From Clostridia bacterium (GTDB lineage: Bacteria > Bacillota > Peptococcia > DRI-13 > SM3-B62): DNA of 64,000 bases. The number at the start of each line of letters is the position of its first letter. Position 1 is the stretch's first letter. The stretch is taken from NCBI GenBank assembly GCA_018433675.1, contig JAHDQS010000009.1, positions 62,001 through 126,000 on the forward strand. The letters are read 5' to 3'. The translations under genes and the position numbers were made by a program. Under the pieces are notes generated by a model. The model searched no databases, was not told where the DNA came from, and saw only the letters and a list, made by a program, of their open reading frames with translations. This document shows positions 15,983 through 24,307 of the stretch, piece by piece.

Positions 15983-16189
15983 ATGACTGTATCTACCCAG
16001 CTTCAACAAGCCATTTCCAGTATCCAAAGCGTGTCTGCCAGCATGAAGACATTTGCTTTAGAAACTGAAGACCAGCAAGCAAAACAGACCTTTGAGCAAT
16101 TGGCTCAGACCATGGATTCATCTCTGGAAAGTCTGAAACAAAGACAGCAATATATTGAGAGTCAGGAACCTCAATATAAACAGCACTAA
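15983..16189 (+). CDS. DUF1657 small spore-associated protein (second copy)
   Basis: The 68-residue product (TVSTQLQQAISSIQSVSASM, ending YIESQEPQYKQH) is a paralogue of the operon's first protein. Both share the length, the TVxxQ start and the EPQYK end. The ATG at 15983 follows GAGGAGGTGATAA. It is the last gene of the SpoVA operon and is followed by a strong hairpin. Having DUF1657 genes at both ends is typical of the spoVA2mob arrangement. Function unknown. Confidence 0.85.
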   Translation: MTVSTQLQQAISSIQSVSASMKTFALETEDQQAKQTFEQLAQTMDSSLESLKQRQQYIESQEPQYKQH

Positions 16190-16223
16190 ACTGTCATTGA
16201 TTAAACAAATAGTTATGAGTAAG

Positions 16224-16273
16224 GAAATGAAAAGGGATACTCTTATGCATTTAAGAATATCCCTTTTCATTTC
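16224..16273 (+). terminator. Hairpin ending the spoVA operon
   Basis: Perfect 16-bp arms GAAATGAAAAGGGATA (16224-16239) and TATCCCTTTTCATTTC (16258-16273) with an 18-base loop follow the second DUF1657 gene. There is no long U-run, so termination could be partial. Confidence 0.6.
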
Positions 16274-16359
16274 ATAATGAAGGTAATATGACTGTCACGT
16301 ATAGACATTACCTGGCATAATATGAATTATCCAAAAGTTAAAAAGGAGGAACTAAAAAT

Positions 16360-16488
16360 ATGGCACAAGAAGTTTCCGGTGGCTATGGAGCATTTGGTGG
16401 TTTTGGGCAAAGAGGATTTGGCATCTTCTTTCTAGTTATTCTTATTCTCCTTTTATTCCCCAGCTTTTTCGGCGGATATGGTTACTAG
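16360..16488 (+). CDS. YjcZ-like small hydrophobic sporulation peptide
   Basis: A 42-residue peptide too short for routine gene finding: a Gly/Phe-rich N-terminus (MAQEVSGGYGAFGGFGQRGF), one hydrophobic helix (IFFLVILILLLFP) and the tail SFFGGYGY. It has an excellent AAAGGAGG site 9 bases upstream and an intrinsic terminator 33 bases downstream. The Gly/Tyr-rich ends around a single helix match YjcZ-type sporulation peptides of Firmicutes. A CATAATAT box at 16316-16323 resembles the -10 of sporulation sigma factors and repeats the GGCATAATA seen before the spoVA operon; no convincing -35 partner was found. Function unknown. Confidence 0.75.
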   Translation: MAQEVSGGYGAFGGFGQRGFGIFFLVILILLLFPSFFGGYGY

Positions 16489-16520
16489 AACTCGTCATGA
16501 GTTCTCAGATTTTCAACAAA

Positions 16521-16558
16521 ATAGCTATCAAGCGGCAGCGCTTGATAGCTATTTTTAT
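16521..16558 (+). terminator. Intrinsic terminator after the YjcZ-like gene
   Basis: Perfect 13-bp arms ATAGCTATCAAGC (16521-16533) and GCTTGATAGCTAT (16540-16552) are followed by TTTTTATT, a standard rho-independent terminator. Confidence 0.9.
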
Positions 16559-16692
16559 TACATGCAAAAAATATTATTATTAAACATTATGTAAAATCAA
16601 ACAGAAGAGCAGGAAATTTGCCGGTGTAAAGAGAATAAGTTTTCATGATGTGCAGATTATTGCGCAACTTGAAGGGGCAGGAGGCGGGAAAA

Positions 16693-18528
16693 GTGATTTC
16701 AAGAATGAGTTTAAGGGTCCGCCTTATTGTCATCTTACTTTTCACGGTTACGGTTCCTATCCTTTTCACCGGGTATTTTATGATGAGCCGGGCTGAAACC
16801 GCCCTTCTCAGTGAGAAGGAGGCTAAGCTGTTTGGATATGCTCGCTTGTTAGACAAACATTTGGAAGGTTCATATAATGATATTTTGGCCAGAGAAGGAG
16901 TTCTTAACAGTGACCGGGATACTAAAATCAAAACACTGAACCGGGTCTTGCGCGATTATACGGACCGGGTGGCTTCAACTCATCCGGGACTTGGCATCGG
17001 TTACTACTCTAAAGAACTAGATGCTATACTGACTTATGGTCCCAGCAAGGAATTTGACGAAACGGTAGGACAGTCAATTTTTACCGGTCATCAGGGCTAC
17101 ACTGTCATGGAATCAGGGAAGGAAATGGTGCAATCAGGGCCTTTGGTGCGGGGAACCATCATGAATTGCATGGTGCCCATCATTCGGGAGGGAGAGGTTA
17201 TAGGATATATTTGGTCAAATGAGTTGTTGTCTGACATCGAAGCACAGATTTCCGGCATGGAAAACCGGGTTCATGAAAGCATTGTCATCGGTATTTTTTG
17301 TGCTTTGTGTTTGGCGTATCTCTTAACTGCAAATATTGCTCGGGGCGTGGAGACAATAAAAAATGGTCTAAAAACACTCCAAAAAAACATTTCCTACCGC
17401 CTTCCACCACTTAAGGCGGAAATGGGGGACATTGTCGAAGCTATCAACGAGATGTCCGATGCCTTGAAAAACATGAAAACACACACCGAAAACATTGTAG
17501 CCAGTACCCCTAATGGGCTAATTACCGTTAATAATCAGGGTATTATTACAATTTTTAATTTGCAGGCAGAACGTTTTACCGGAGTATCCGCCCGAGACAT
17601 CATTGAACGGCCATATATGGAAGCTTTTCGGCCCTGGTCACAGCTTGTGGAAATTTTCAAGAACGCCTTTGCGGGTGAGCCTTTTCAAAACAAGGAATTA
17701 ACGCTTTCTTTTCAAAACAGGCAAACGCCACTGCTGATAACTACTTCTGCCTTGTTAAGCGCCAATGATGAGCAAACGGGTATCCTCATGATTATTCGGG
17801 ACCTTACCGATACTAAAAAGCTGGAAGAGCAGGTGCGAAGGGCCGATCGCTTGGCCGTTACAGGTGAGTTGGCCGCCGGTATAGCTCATGAGGTAAGAAA
17901 CCCTCTTACCGCGATTACCGGTTATCTCCAGCTTCTAGCCGTTGATATGCAGCAAAGTGACCCCCGACACGAATTCACCAGAATAATTACCAAAGAAATA
18001 GTCCGGCTCAATTACTTAATCGACCAGCTCCTTTATTTCCCCCGGCCTCTGCCTCCCCAGTTCTTGACTACTGATTTGCATAAAGTAATAGAGGAGTGCC
18101 TGCTGTTAATAAATAATCCGGCGATTCTAAAGAAGGTTAATATTGTAACCGATTTTAAGGACAATTTACCACCGGTAAAATTAGATGCTGTTCAATTCAA
18201 GCAGGTTTTGTTTAACATCATGCTTAACGGAATTCAAGCCATCAAAGATTCCGGTTCCCTGTTCCTACGTACCTGTTATGATAGTACTTCTTCTCATGTA
18301 TGTCTGCAAATCGAGGATACCGGAAGCGGTATTCCGGCCGAAAACATTCCCCGGCTCTTTGATCCCTTTTTTACCACAAAAGAAAAGGGAACAGGATTGG
18401 GGTTATCTGTTGTAGATAAGATTATGGAGGTACATCAGGGATTTATTGAGGTAGAAAGTGAAATAGGAAAAGGAACTTGTTTTTCGTTATACTTGCCTGT
18501 GCAAGAGGAGGTAAAAGAGAATGGCTGA
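16693..18528 (+). CDS. Membrane sensor histidine kinase, AtoS-like
   Basis: Domain order: TM helix (LIVILLFTVTVPILFTGYFM), an extracytoplasmic sensor of about 160 residues, a second TM helix (SIVIGIFCALCLAYLL), HAMP, PAS (IVASTPNGLITVNNQGIITIF), HisKA with the phospho-acceptor His in GIAHEVRNPLTAITGYLQLL, and HATPase_c (DTGSGIP, GTGLGLSVVDKIM). I chose GTG 16693 because AGGAGG at 16679-16684 is well spaced; the ATG at 16645 has no such site. The last 8 bases overlap the response regulator, so the two are translationally coupled. With the downstream short-chain fatty acid transporter the set resembles AtoS-AtoC-AtoE, and the sensor may detect a short-chain acid. That ligand is an inference. 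Confidence 0.9.
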   Translation: MISRMSLRVRLIVILLFTVTVPILFTGYFMMSRAETALLSEKEAKLFGYARLLDKHLEGSYNDILAREGVLNSDRDTKIKTLNRVLRDYTDRVASTHPGLGIGYYSKELDAILTYGPSKEFDETVGQSIFTGHQGYTVMESGKEMVQSGPLVRGTIMNCMVPIIREGEVIGYIWSNELLSDIEAQISGMENRVHESIVIGIFCALCLAYLLTANIARGVETIKNGLKTLQKNISYRLPPLKAEMGDIVEAINEMSDALKNMKTHTENIVASTPNGLITVNNQGIITIFNLQAERFTGVSARDIIERPYMEAFRPWSQLVEIFKNAFAGEPFQNKELTLSFQNRQTPLLITTSALLSANDEQTGILMIIRDLTDTKKLEEQVRRADRLAVTGELAAGIAHEVRNPLTAITGYLQLLAVDMQQSDPRHEFTRIITKEIVRLNYLIDQLLYFPRPLPPQFLTTDLHKVIEECLLLINNPAILKKVNIVTDFKDNLPPVKLDAVQFKQVLFNIMLNGIQAIKDSGSLFLRTCYDSTSSHVCLQIEDTGSGIPAENIPRLFDPFFTTKEKGTGLGLSVVDKIMEVHQGFIEVESEIGKGTCFSLYLPVQEEVKENG

Positions 18529-19903
18529 TTTTCCTTATACCATACTGGTTGCTGATGATGAGTCCAGTGTGCAATCCTTGCTATGCAGTGTTCTGCAAAA
18601 GGAAGGTTACAATGTGGTCACAGTGGATAATGGACGAGAAGCCCTGAAAGCTTTTCACAAGTACACTCCCGATTTGATTCTTCTGGACATACGTATGCCA
18701 GAACTAGATGGTATCGAAACATTTAAAGCCATACGTCAGGAGAATCAGGATATACTTGTCATCATGGTCACGGCTTACGGTACTATTGAAACTGCGGTGC
18801 AAGCTATGAAAATGGGAGCTTTCGATTATCTGGTAAAGCCTTTTAATATTGAGGAAATAAAGGTTGTTATTAAGAAGGCCCTAAAAATGCGTAACATCAG
18901 TAAGGAATTGACTGTCCTCCGACAAGAACTTTCTGAGAAAAACACCAGGAATCTGGTTCTTTCCAAGAGCCCCCGCATGCAGGAAATAATCAAGCTAGCC
19001 AGCATTGTAAGTAAAAGTGATGCCACTGTATTGCTGCGCGGGGAAAGCGGTACCGGGAAAGATTTGCTGGCCCGTTTTATCCATGCTAATAGCCCAAGGG
19101 CTAAGGGACCTTTTGTTAAAATACATTGCGGAGCTTTGCCGGAAACGCTGGTAGAAAGCGAACTTTTCGGCTACGAAAAAGGCGCTTTTACAGGAGCCGT
19201 TAACCGCAAGCAGGGCAAAATAGAGCTGGCCCGAGGAGGTACTCTTTTTCTGGATGAAATCGGGGAAATTAATCCCGGGGTACAAGTCAAACTTTTACGA
19301 ATACTTCAGGACAAGGAGTTTGAAAGAGTGGGGGGGACGGATGTTCTCAAAACAAATGCTCGCATTATTGCGGCTACCAATAAAAATCTGGAAGAGGCAA
19401 TGCAACGCAAGGAATTCCGGGAGGATTTGTTTTACCGCCTCAACGTAATCCCTATTCATTTGCCCCTCCTAAGAGAAAGAAAGGAAGATCTGCCTAAGCT
19501 TGTAGAATATTTTATCGATTTCTTCTGTAAGGAACTGGGTCGTTCTTCCCTGGAGGTAAGCGAAGAAGCTCTTGCTATTCTAATTTCTTATGATTGGCCG
19601 GGAAATATCCGGGAGTTGGAAAATACCATTGAGAGGGCAGTAATCCTCACAACCGGTTCTGTTATCACCCCTCAAGTTTTGCCTCACAACATTTATCAGT
19701 ATAAGCAGCGATCAACACAGTTTTTGTCTTCCTCCGGTGAGCGTCCTCTGAAGGAAGTTATGTCGGATATTGAAAAGCAAATCATTATAAAAATCCTGGC
19801 GGAAACAGGTGGGAACCGCTCAAAAGCCGCGCAGCGTTTAGGAATAAGTCGTCGCTCCCTTCATTATAAACTGGTGGAATATAAATTGGATTTTGACGAA
19901 TAA
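18521..19903 (+). CDS. NtrC-family sigma-54 response regulator, AtoC-like
   Basis: The 460-residue product has the canonical three-domain structure. The receiver carries the phosphorylation Asp in [10 protein letters not shown] and the conserved Lys in YLVKPFN. The AAA+ domain has GESGTGKD, the sigma-54-contacting GAFTGA near residue 221, and [12 protein letters not shown] Fis-type helix-turn-helix closes the protein ([22 protein letters not shown]). It pairs with the overlapping kinase gene. The next gene downstream has a consensus sigma-54 promoter 120-135 bases before its ATG, so this regulator very probably activates that transporter gene. Confidence 0.93.
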   Translation: MADFPYTILVADDESSVQSLLCSVLQKEGYNVVTVDNGREALKAFHKYTPDLILLDIRMPELDGIETFKAIRQENQDILVIMVTAYGTIETAVQAMKMGAFDYLVKPFNIEEIKVVIKKALKMRNISKELTVLRQELSEKNTRNLVLSKSPRMQEIIKLASIVSKSDATVLLRGESGTGKDLLARFIHANSPRAKGPFVKIHCGALPETLVESELFGYEKGAFTGAVNRKQGKIELARGGTLFLDEIGEINPGVQVKLLRILQDKEFERVGGTDVLKTNARIIAATNKNLEEAMQRKEFREDLFYRLNVIPIHLPLLRERKEDLPKLVEYFIDFFCKELGRSSLEVSEEALAILISYDWPGNIRELENTIERAVILTTGSVITPQVLPHNIYQYKQRSTQFLSSSGERPLKEVMSDIEKQIIIKILAETGGNRSKAAQRLGISRRSLHYKLVEYKLDFDE

Positions 19904-19935
19904 TGGATGAATAATGATTGTAATATTTTGCTCAG

Positions 19936-19963
19936 AGTGCGCAAAAGCATGCGCACTTTTTTG
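19936..19963 (+). terminator. Intrinsic terminator after the response regulator gene
   Basis: Arms AGTGCGC (19936-19942) and GCGCACT (19951-19957) are followed by TTTTT. It separates the two-component genes from the transporter, which then depends on its own promoter. Confidence 0.85.
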
Positions 19964-20062
19964 TTTATTCAATATTGTTTAAATATCCTTTTAGGTTCGG
20001 AAGATACCGTCGAATAAGAATCCCCAAGGGGTATAAATATTTTCAATTATCACAAAATTATA

Positions 20063-20078
20063 TGGCCCGGTTCTTGCA
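20063..20078 (+). promoter_or_regulatory. Sigma-54 promoter of the AtoE-like transporter gene
   Basis: TGGCCCGGTTCTTGCA matches the -24/-12 consensus with exact spacing. Transcription should begin near 20090, giving a leader of about 105 bases. The leader holds a second perfect anti-SD match, AAGGAGGTGA at 20114-20123, with no ATG behind it. No clear enhancer dyad was identified upstream. Confidence 0.85.
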
Positions 20079-20196
20079 ATATCATACCTACAGGGCTTGG
20101 AAAATATCCGCTTAAGGAGGTGAAACGGACGCCTTAATCCTAGTCCTAACTACCATTATTATTCTTTAAGATTTAATAATTCAAGGAGGTATAATA

Positions 20197-21519
20197 ATGA
20201 TTAAAAAACTCACCAAAGGTTGTGTGGCTTTAGTCCAGCGGTATTTGCCCGATCCCTATTTGTTTGCCGTTATCCTGACACTTATTGTGTTTATAATGGG
20301 CTTGGGTATTGCTCATAATTCACCGCTGCAGATGGTGCAGCACTGGGGTAATGGATTTTGGAGCCTACTGGCCTTTTCCATGCAGATGGCTTTGGTCTTA
20401 GTAACTGGACATACTTTAGCGAGCAGCCCACCCTTTAAGAAACTGTTGGGTAGCATTGCCGGAGCTATGTCAAGCCCGGCTCAAGCCGTTATGACCACTA
20501 CTTTTATAGCATTAATCGCAGCCTGGGTCAACTGGGGATTCGGCCTGGTTATTGGTGCCCTGTTAGCGAAAGAAATGGCCAAAAAGGTCGAAGGAGCCGA
20601 TTATCCTTTGTTAATAGCTGCCGGATATATTGGTTTTCTCATTTGGCACGCAGGTTTTTCCGGCTCGATTCCGCTGACCATCGCTACCGCAGGTCACTTT
20701 ATGGAAGAGACCATGGGTATTGTTCCTACGTCGCAAACGATTTTTGCCGTCTTTAATATTGTGCCCATGCTCATTATCATCATCACCATGCCCTTTTTAG
20801 TTAGGGCTATGATGCCTGATAAGGATAAAGTAATTACTATTGATCCGGCTTTGCTGGTTGAAGCTCCGGTGGCAGCGACGGTGGATAAGGCTGATCAGAC
20901 TCCTGCCGATAAACTTGAAAACAGCACAATAATTTCGATGATTACTGGTTTATTGGGCATGTGCTATATCGTCTGGTACTTTGCCACTAACGGTTTTGCT
21001 TTGAATTTGAACATTGTTAATTTCATTTTCCTGTTCGTTGGCATTATCTTCCACGGTACTCCTCGGAGGTTCTTGGATGCGCTCGCTGTAGCAGCCAAAG
21101 GTACCGGGGGCATTATCCTCCAATTCCCCTTTTATGCAGGAATTATGGGGATGATGACCGGATCTGGTTTAGCGGCCATAATTTCCCTGTGGTTTGTAAA
21201 TATCTCTACCCCTACAACCTTCCCTCTCTTTACCTTCTTGAGCGCCGGACTGGTTAACTTCTTTGTTCCTTCCGGCGGGGGTCAATGGGCAGTGCAGGCA
21301 CCGATCATGGTACCGGCCGGTTTAGACTTGGGCGTATCTATGGCTAAGACATCTATGGCCGTGGCCTGGGGCGATGCCTGGACCAATATGATCCAGCCTT
21401 TCTGGGCCTTGCCTGCTTTGGGCATTGCCGGTTTAAGTGCTCGTGACATCATGGGCTATTGTGTGGTTGCTATGCTTTATAGCGGGATAATCATTGGGCT
21501 TTGCTTGATGTTTATCTAG
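20197..21519 (+). CDS. atoE: Short-chain fatty acid transporter, AtoE-like
   Basis: This 440-residue membrane protein matches the AtoE (short-chain fatty acid transporter) family. It starts LTKGCVALVQRYLPDPYLFAVILTLIVF. Family blocks include TTTFIALIAAWVNWGFGLVIGALLAKEMA, WHAGFSGSIPLTIATAGH and SAGLVNFFVPSGGGQWAVQAPIMVPA. The family is linked to uptake of acetoacetate or butyrate-type acids. The start has AAGGAGGT at 20183-20190. A sigma-54 promoter and the AtoS/AtoC-like pair upstream suggest induction by the acid itself. The direction of transport (uptake or export of a fermentation or syntrophic product) cannot be told from sequence. Confidence 0.9.
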   Translation: MIKKLTKGCVALVQRYLPDPYLFAVILTLIVFIMGLGIAHNSPLQMVQHWGNGFWSLLAFSMQMALVLVTGHTLASSPPFKKLLGSIAGAMSSPAQAVMTTTFIALIAAWVNWGFGLVIGALLAKEMAKKVEGADYPLLIAAGYIGFLIWHAGFSGSIPLTIATAGHFMEETMGIVPTSQTIFAVFNIVPMLIIIITMPFLVRAMMPDKDKVITIDPALLVEAPVAATVDKADQTPADKLENSTIISMITGLLGMCYIVWYFATNGFALNLNIVNFIFLFVGIIFHGTPRRFLDALAVAAKGTGGIILQFPFYAGIMGMMTGSGLAAIISLWFVNISTPTTFPLFTFLSAGLVNFFVPSGGGQWAVQAPIMVPAGLDLGVSMAKTSMAVAWGDAWTNMIQPFWALPALGIAGLSARDIMGYCVVAMLYSGIIIGLCLMFI

Positions 21520-21569
21520 TATAAAATCTGATGTTTTTTTGGGGATTACAAAGGGTTTAAACGTGACTG

Positions 21570-21602
21570 AGGCCTGTACAATGCCGTGCAGGCCTTTTTT
21601 TT
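21570..21602 (+). terminator. Intrinsic terminator of atoE
   Basis: Arms AGGCCTGTAC (21570-21579) and GTGCAGGCCT (21586-21595), with one G-U pair, are followed by a run of eight T including the last arm base. It ends the atoE transcript. Confidence 0.9.
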
Positions 21603-21745
21603 GGTTCTTATTATATTAATGCCCCTGTATAATATATAGGTAAAAAAGTACAGCATAGAAGGGAAAGCCTGGTACTTGACGAATATAAAAAGATAAGCAT
21701 GAAATTGTTGGTAAAAATATTTTGATCTAAAGGAGGAAATATTTA

Positions 21746-22133
21746 ATGAACAAGGTTGAAAAAGCCTTGATGCATGGACTTTTTGTACACTTGCATCTTT
21801 GGGGGCGACCGGCATAGGGGTGGCAGTGTCTGAATCAGCTCGTTTCGGTGGTTTTGGCGCAAGAATAGACTTAACGAATGTACCAGTCAGGGATAAAGAG
21901 ATTACCCCAGAGGAGATACTAATTTGCGAGACCCAAGCTCGTATGCAGTTCCAGGTTAACCCGCAGGACGTGGATGAAGTCCTGGAAGAAATTCATTCCC
22001 AGAACGTAAAGACTACTATTATCGGGGAATTACTGATGACGACAAAACAGTTTTCGAGTACAACGGAAAAGTAGTTGCCTCAATTCCCAACAAACCCTCC
22101 GAAGAAATCATTGCAGAGCTTAAGAAGTATTGA
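21746..22133 (+). pseudogene. Frameshifted AIR-synthase C-terminal domain (PurL-like) fragment
   Basis: An AAAGGAGG site and ATG at 21746 open a frame that soon stops. The next frame, from about 21784 to 22074, encodes LASLGATGIGVAVSESARFG, GARIDLTNVPVRD and ITPEEILICETQARMQFQV, then DVDEVLEEI and TTIIGE. A third frame continues DDDKTVFEYNGKVVASIPNK to a TGA at 22133. Joined, this resembles the C-terminal lobe of a PurL (FGAM synthase) AIRS domain: the E-I-L-L-S-E-S-Q-E-R-M-L-F and GL-G-A-E-I-D-L signatures are recognisable. At least two frameshifts break it. It seems too short ever to have been full PurL and may have been a stand-alone domain. Confidence 0.65.
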
Positions 22134-22198
22134 CCATGCAGGGTTATATAAGCCATGATGTTTTAAGCCGGATAAACTGAAATCTAAAGGTGGTCAAA

Positions 22199-23278
22199 AT
22201 GGATCATATAATCGGTTTTTATCATTCAATTGATAGCATTGTCGTTGATGCAGGTATCGCTGCAGCTATATTTTTGTCATTCCTTGTATTCAGGAAAATT
22301 TTTGTAAATTACATATTCAAATTGCTATTGAAGTTTGCAAAAAAAACAAAGACGGAGTTAGATACCGCTGTTGTAGTGTCTTTTGAAAAACCCTCAAGAG
22401 CATTTTTGGTTATACTGGGAATGTATCTTGCCCTTATGTATTTGCCCTTGCAACTTAAATATGACTTAGTATTGCTGAGTTTGTTTCGCATTTCTGTTAT
22501 TATCCTTATTGCCTGGGGCCTGTATAATCTTGTCGAGAGTTTTGCCGTCCTTTTTGCGGAAGTGGAAAACAAGTTCAACATCAGTGTTGATAATGTTTTG
22601 GTGCCGTTCTTTTCCAAGGTAATAAAGTTTGTTGTAGTTTTCCTTGCGTTGATGCTGGTTATTAGTGAACTGGGTTATGATATTAACGGGTTCATCGCCG
22701 GTTTAGGTTTGGGTGGTCTTGCTTTTGCGTTAGCTGCTCAGGACACGGCAGCCAACATATTCGGCGGCATTGTGATTATTATTGATAAGCCTTTTTCAAT
22801 AGGAGATTGGATTGCTGCCGCGGATATTGAAGGTACGGTGGAGGATATAAACTTCAGAAGTTCAAGGATCAGGACATTCGCCAATGCTTTAATAACCGTA
22901 CCAAACTCTACGTTAGCAAACCAACCGATAACAAACTGGACGAGGATGGGCAAGAGAAGGGTCACCTTCAATTTAGGAGTGACCTATACCACACCCAAGG
23001 ATAAGCTGCAAAAGTGCGTCGAGAGGATCAGGGAAATGTTAGAACGCCATGAGGGCGTTCACCAAGATACAATATTTGTAAGATTTGATAAGTTTAACGA
23101 CAGCAGTCTTGATATTCTTCTATACTTTTTCACTAAGACAACGGCTTGGGGAGAATTTCTTAAGGTTAAAGAAGAAATTAATTTTAGAATTATGGAGATA
23201 CTTGAAGAAGAAGGCGTTTCGGTTGCGTTTCCCAGCAGAAGCTTGTATTTAGAAACACCTTTGGAAAATTCCAAGTAA
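22199..23278 (+). CDS. MscS-family mechanosensitive ion channel
   Basis: The 359-residue membrane protein has several N-terminal helices and the conserved MscS pore and beta domain: GLGLGGLAFALAAQDTAANIFGG, then IVIIIDKPFSIGDWI and VEDINFRSSRIRTFANALITVPNS. The C-terminal alpha/beta domain follows. MscS channels open on osmotic downshock to release solutes. I chose the ATG at 22199 because AAAGG is upstream; a GTG at 22190 is in frame but lies on the binding site. Its end is 4 bases from the convergent superoxide dismutase gene. No terminator separates the two. Confidence 0.93.
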   Translation: MDHIIGFYHSIDSIVVDAGIAAAIFLSFLVFRKIFVNYIFKLLLKFAKKTKTELDTAVVVSFEKPSRAFLVILGMYLALMYLPLQLKYDLVLLSLFRISVIILIAWGLYNLVESFAVLFAEVENKFNISVDNVLVPFFSKVIKFVVVFLALMLVISELGYDINGFIAGLGLGGLAFALAAQDTAANIFGGIVIIIDKPFSIGDWIAAADIEGTVEDINFRSSRIRTFANALITVPNSTLANQPITNWTRMGKRRVTFNLGVTYTTPKDKLQKCVERIREMLERHEGVHQDTIFVRFDKFNDSSLDILLYFFTKTTAWGEFLKVKEEINFRIMEILEEEGVSVAFPSRSLYLETPLENSK

Positions 23279-23282
23279 TTAC

Positions 23283-23927
23283 CTAAGTACGCAAAGGTAT
23301 TTGAGCCTGCAACGCCCACAGCAGACGGTTTTCAACTTCAGTCCAATTTATCAACTTCCACCATTCTTCAATGTAATCGGCACGGCGATACTGATAATCG
23401 AGATAATAGGCATGCTCCCAGACATCCAGTACAAGAAGGGGGATACCTCCCCATTGGGTAAGATTCTGATGCTTTTCGGCCGTTAATATTTCCATATGCC
23501 TCCAGGTGGGATGCCATATCAGGATTGCCCATCCGGAGGCTTCAACGTCTGCAGCTGCTTTGCTGAACTGCTCTCGAAAAGCCGGGAAGCTACCGAAATA
23601 AGCGTTTATCATATTGAGGGTGTTGGTTTGTGGTTCCCCTCCTGTTCCAACAGGAGCCATTACAGTCCAGAAAATGCTGTGCAGGATATGACCGGAGCCG
23701 TGAAAGGCCAGTTCGCGCTCCCAGTGCTTTACAAGGGAAAAATCTCTATTCTGTCTGGCTTTAACCAGTTTGAGTTCGGCTTTATTTAATCCTTCCACAT
23801 AGGATTTATGGTGCCGGTCATGGTGCAGTTGAAGCAAAGTGGAGCTTATGACCGGTTCAAGAGCATTATAGGGGTATGGAAGGGGCGGCAGTTGGTGGCC
23901 CCCAGGTGGAATCATATAGTAAGGCAT
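23283..23927 (-). CDS. Superoxide dismutase, Fe/Mn family
   Basis: The 214-residue product has all four metal ligands of Fe/Mn superoxide dismutases: His35 in LQLHHDRHHKSYV, His83 in GHILHSIFW, and Asp168 and His172 in LDVWEHAYYLDYQ. The sequence HDRHHKSYVEGLNKAE is the standard N-terminal hairpin. It converts superoxide to oxygen and peroxide in the cytoplasm. A Pro/Tyr-rich N-terminal extension of about 20 residues precedes the usual LPPLPY start; such extensions occur in spore-forming Firmicutes. Whether Fe or Mn is used cannot be read safely. AAAGGAG lies 10 bases before the ATG. Confidence 0.92.
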   Translation of the reverse strand: MPYYMIPPGGHQLPPLPYPYNALEPVISSTLLQLHHDRHHKSYVEGLNKAELKLVKARQNRDFSLVKHWERELAFHGSGHILHSIFWTVMAPVGTGGEPQTNTLNMINAYFGSFPAFREQFSKAAADVEASGWAILIWHPTWRHMEILTAEKHQNLTQWGGIPLLVLDVWEHAYYLDYQYRRADYIEEWWKLINWTEVENRLLWALQAQIPLRT

Positions 23928-24067
23928 AAAAAAGATACTCCTTTGAATTTACTTAATGTCATTTGAATTATTAGTATGCGAATTATTATAATTTGTTTCG
24001 GTAGCTGTGATAATTATATTTTATATTGTATGTTAGTTGAGATGAATTAGAGTTTGTGAGGATTTTA

Positions 24068-24099
24068 GACTAGGGATTAGTTCCTTAGTCAATTTTTTT
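24068..24099 (+). terminator. Orphan intrinsic terminator in a 380-base intergenic region
   Basis: Arms GACTAGGGA (24068-24076) and TCCTTAGTC (24082-24090), with one G-U pair, are followed by AATTTTTTT. It points rightward, yet no rightward gene lies upstream, since the superoxide dismutase gene reads left. It may end a small RNA starting near 23940 or be an attenuator for the chemoreceptor gene that starts 210 bases later. I see no gene in 23928-24307 otherwise; the sequence is AT-rich. Confidence 0.5.
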
Positions 24100-24307
24100 A
24101 TACGTTTAATTAACAAACATATAAATTTCTAATAAACAATTAACAAAAATATTCGATATATATATAAAAGCATATTGTTGATTTTCAGTAAAAAACGGGA
24201 ATAAGTGAATAATTCAAGCCTGACCCCGTTAGGGTTTTATCGAAAATTGTCGAATAAAGTCACATACTGAAAGTAATCTAATATGACTCTAAGAAAGGGG
24301 AACAGTT

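Noticed and set aside
23928-24307. c-di-GMP or other known riboswitch before the chemoreceptor gene
   Set aside because: I looked for conserved riboswitch cores and found none; only the orphan terminator stands out.
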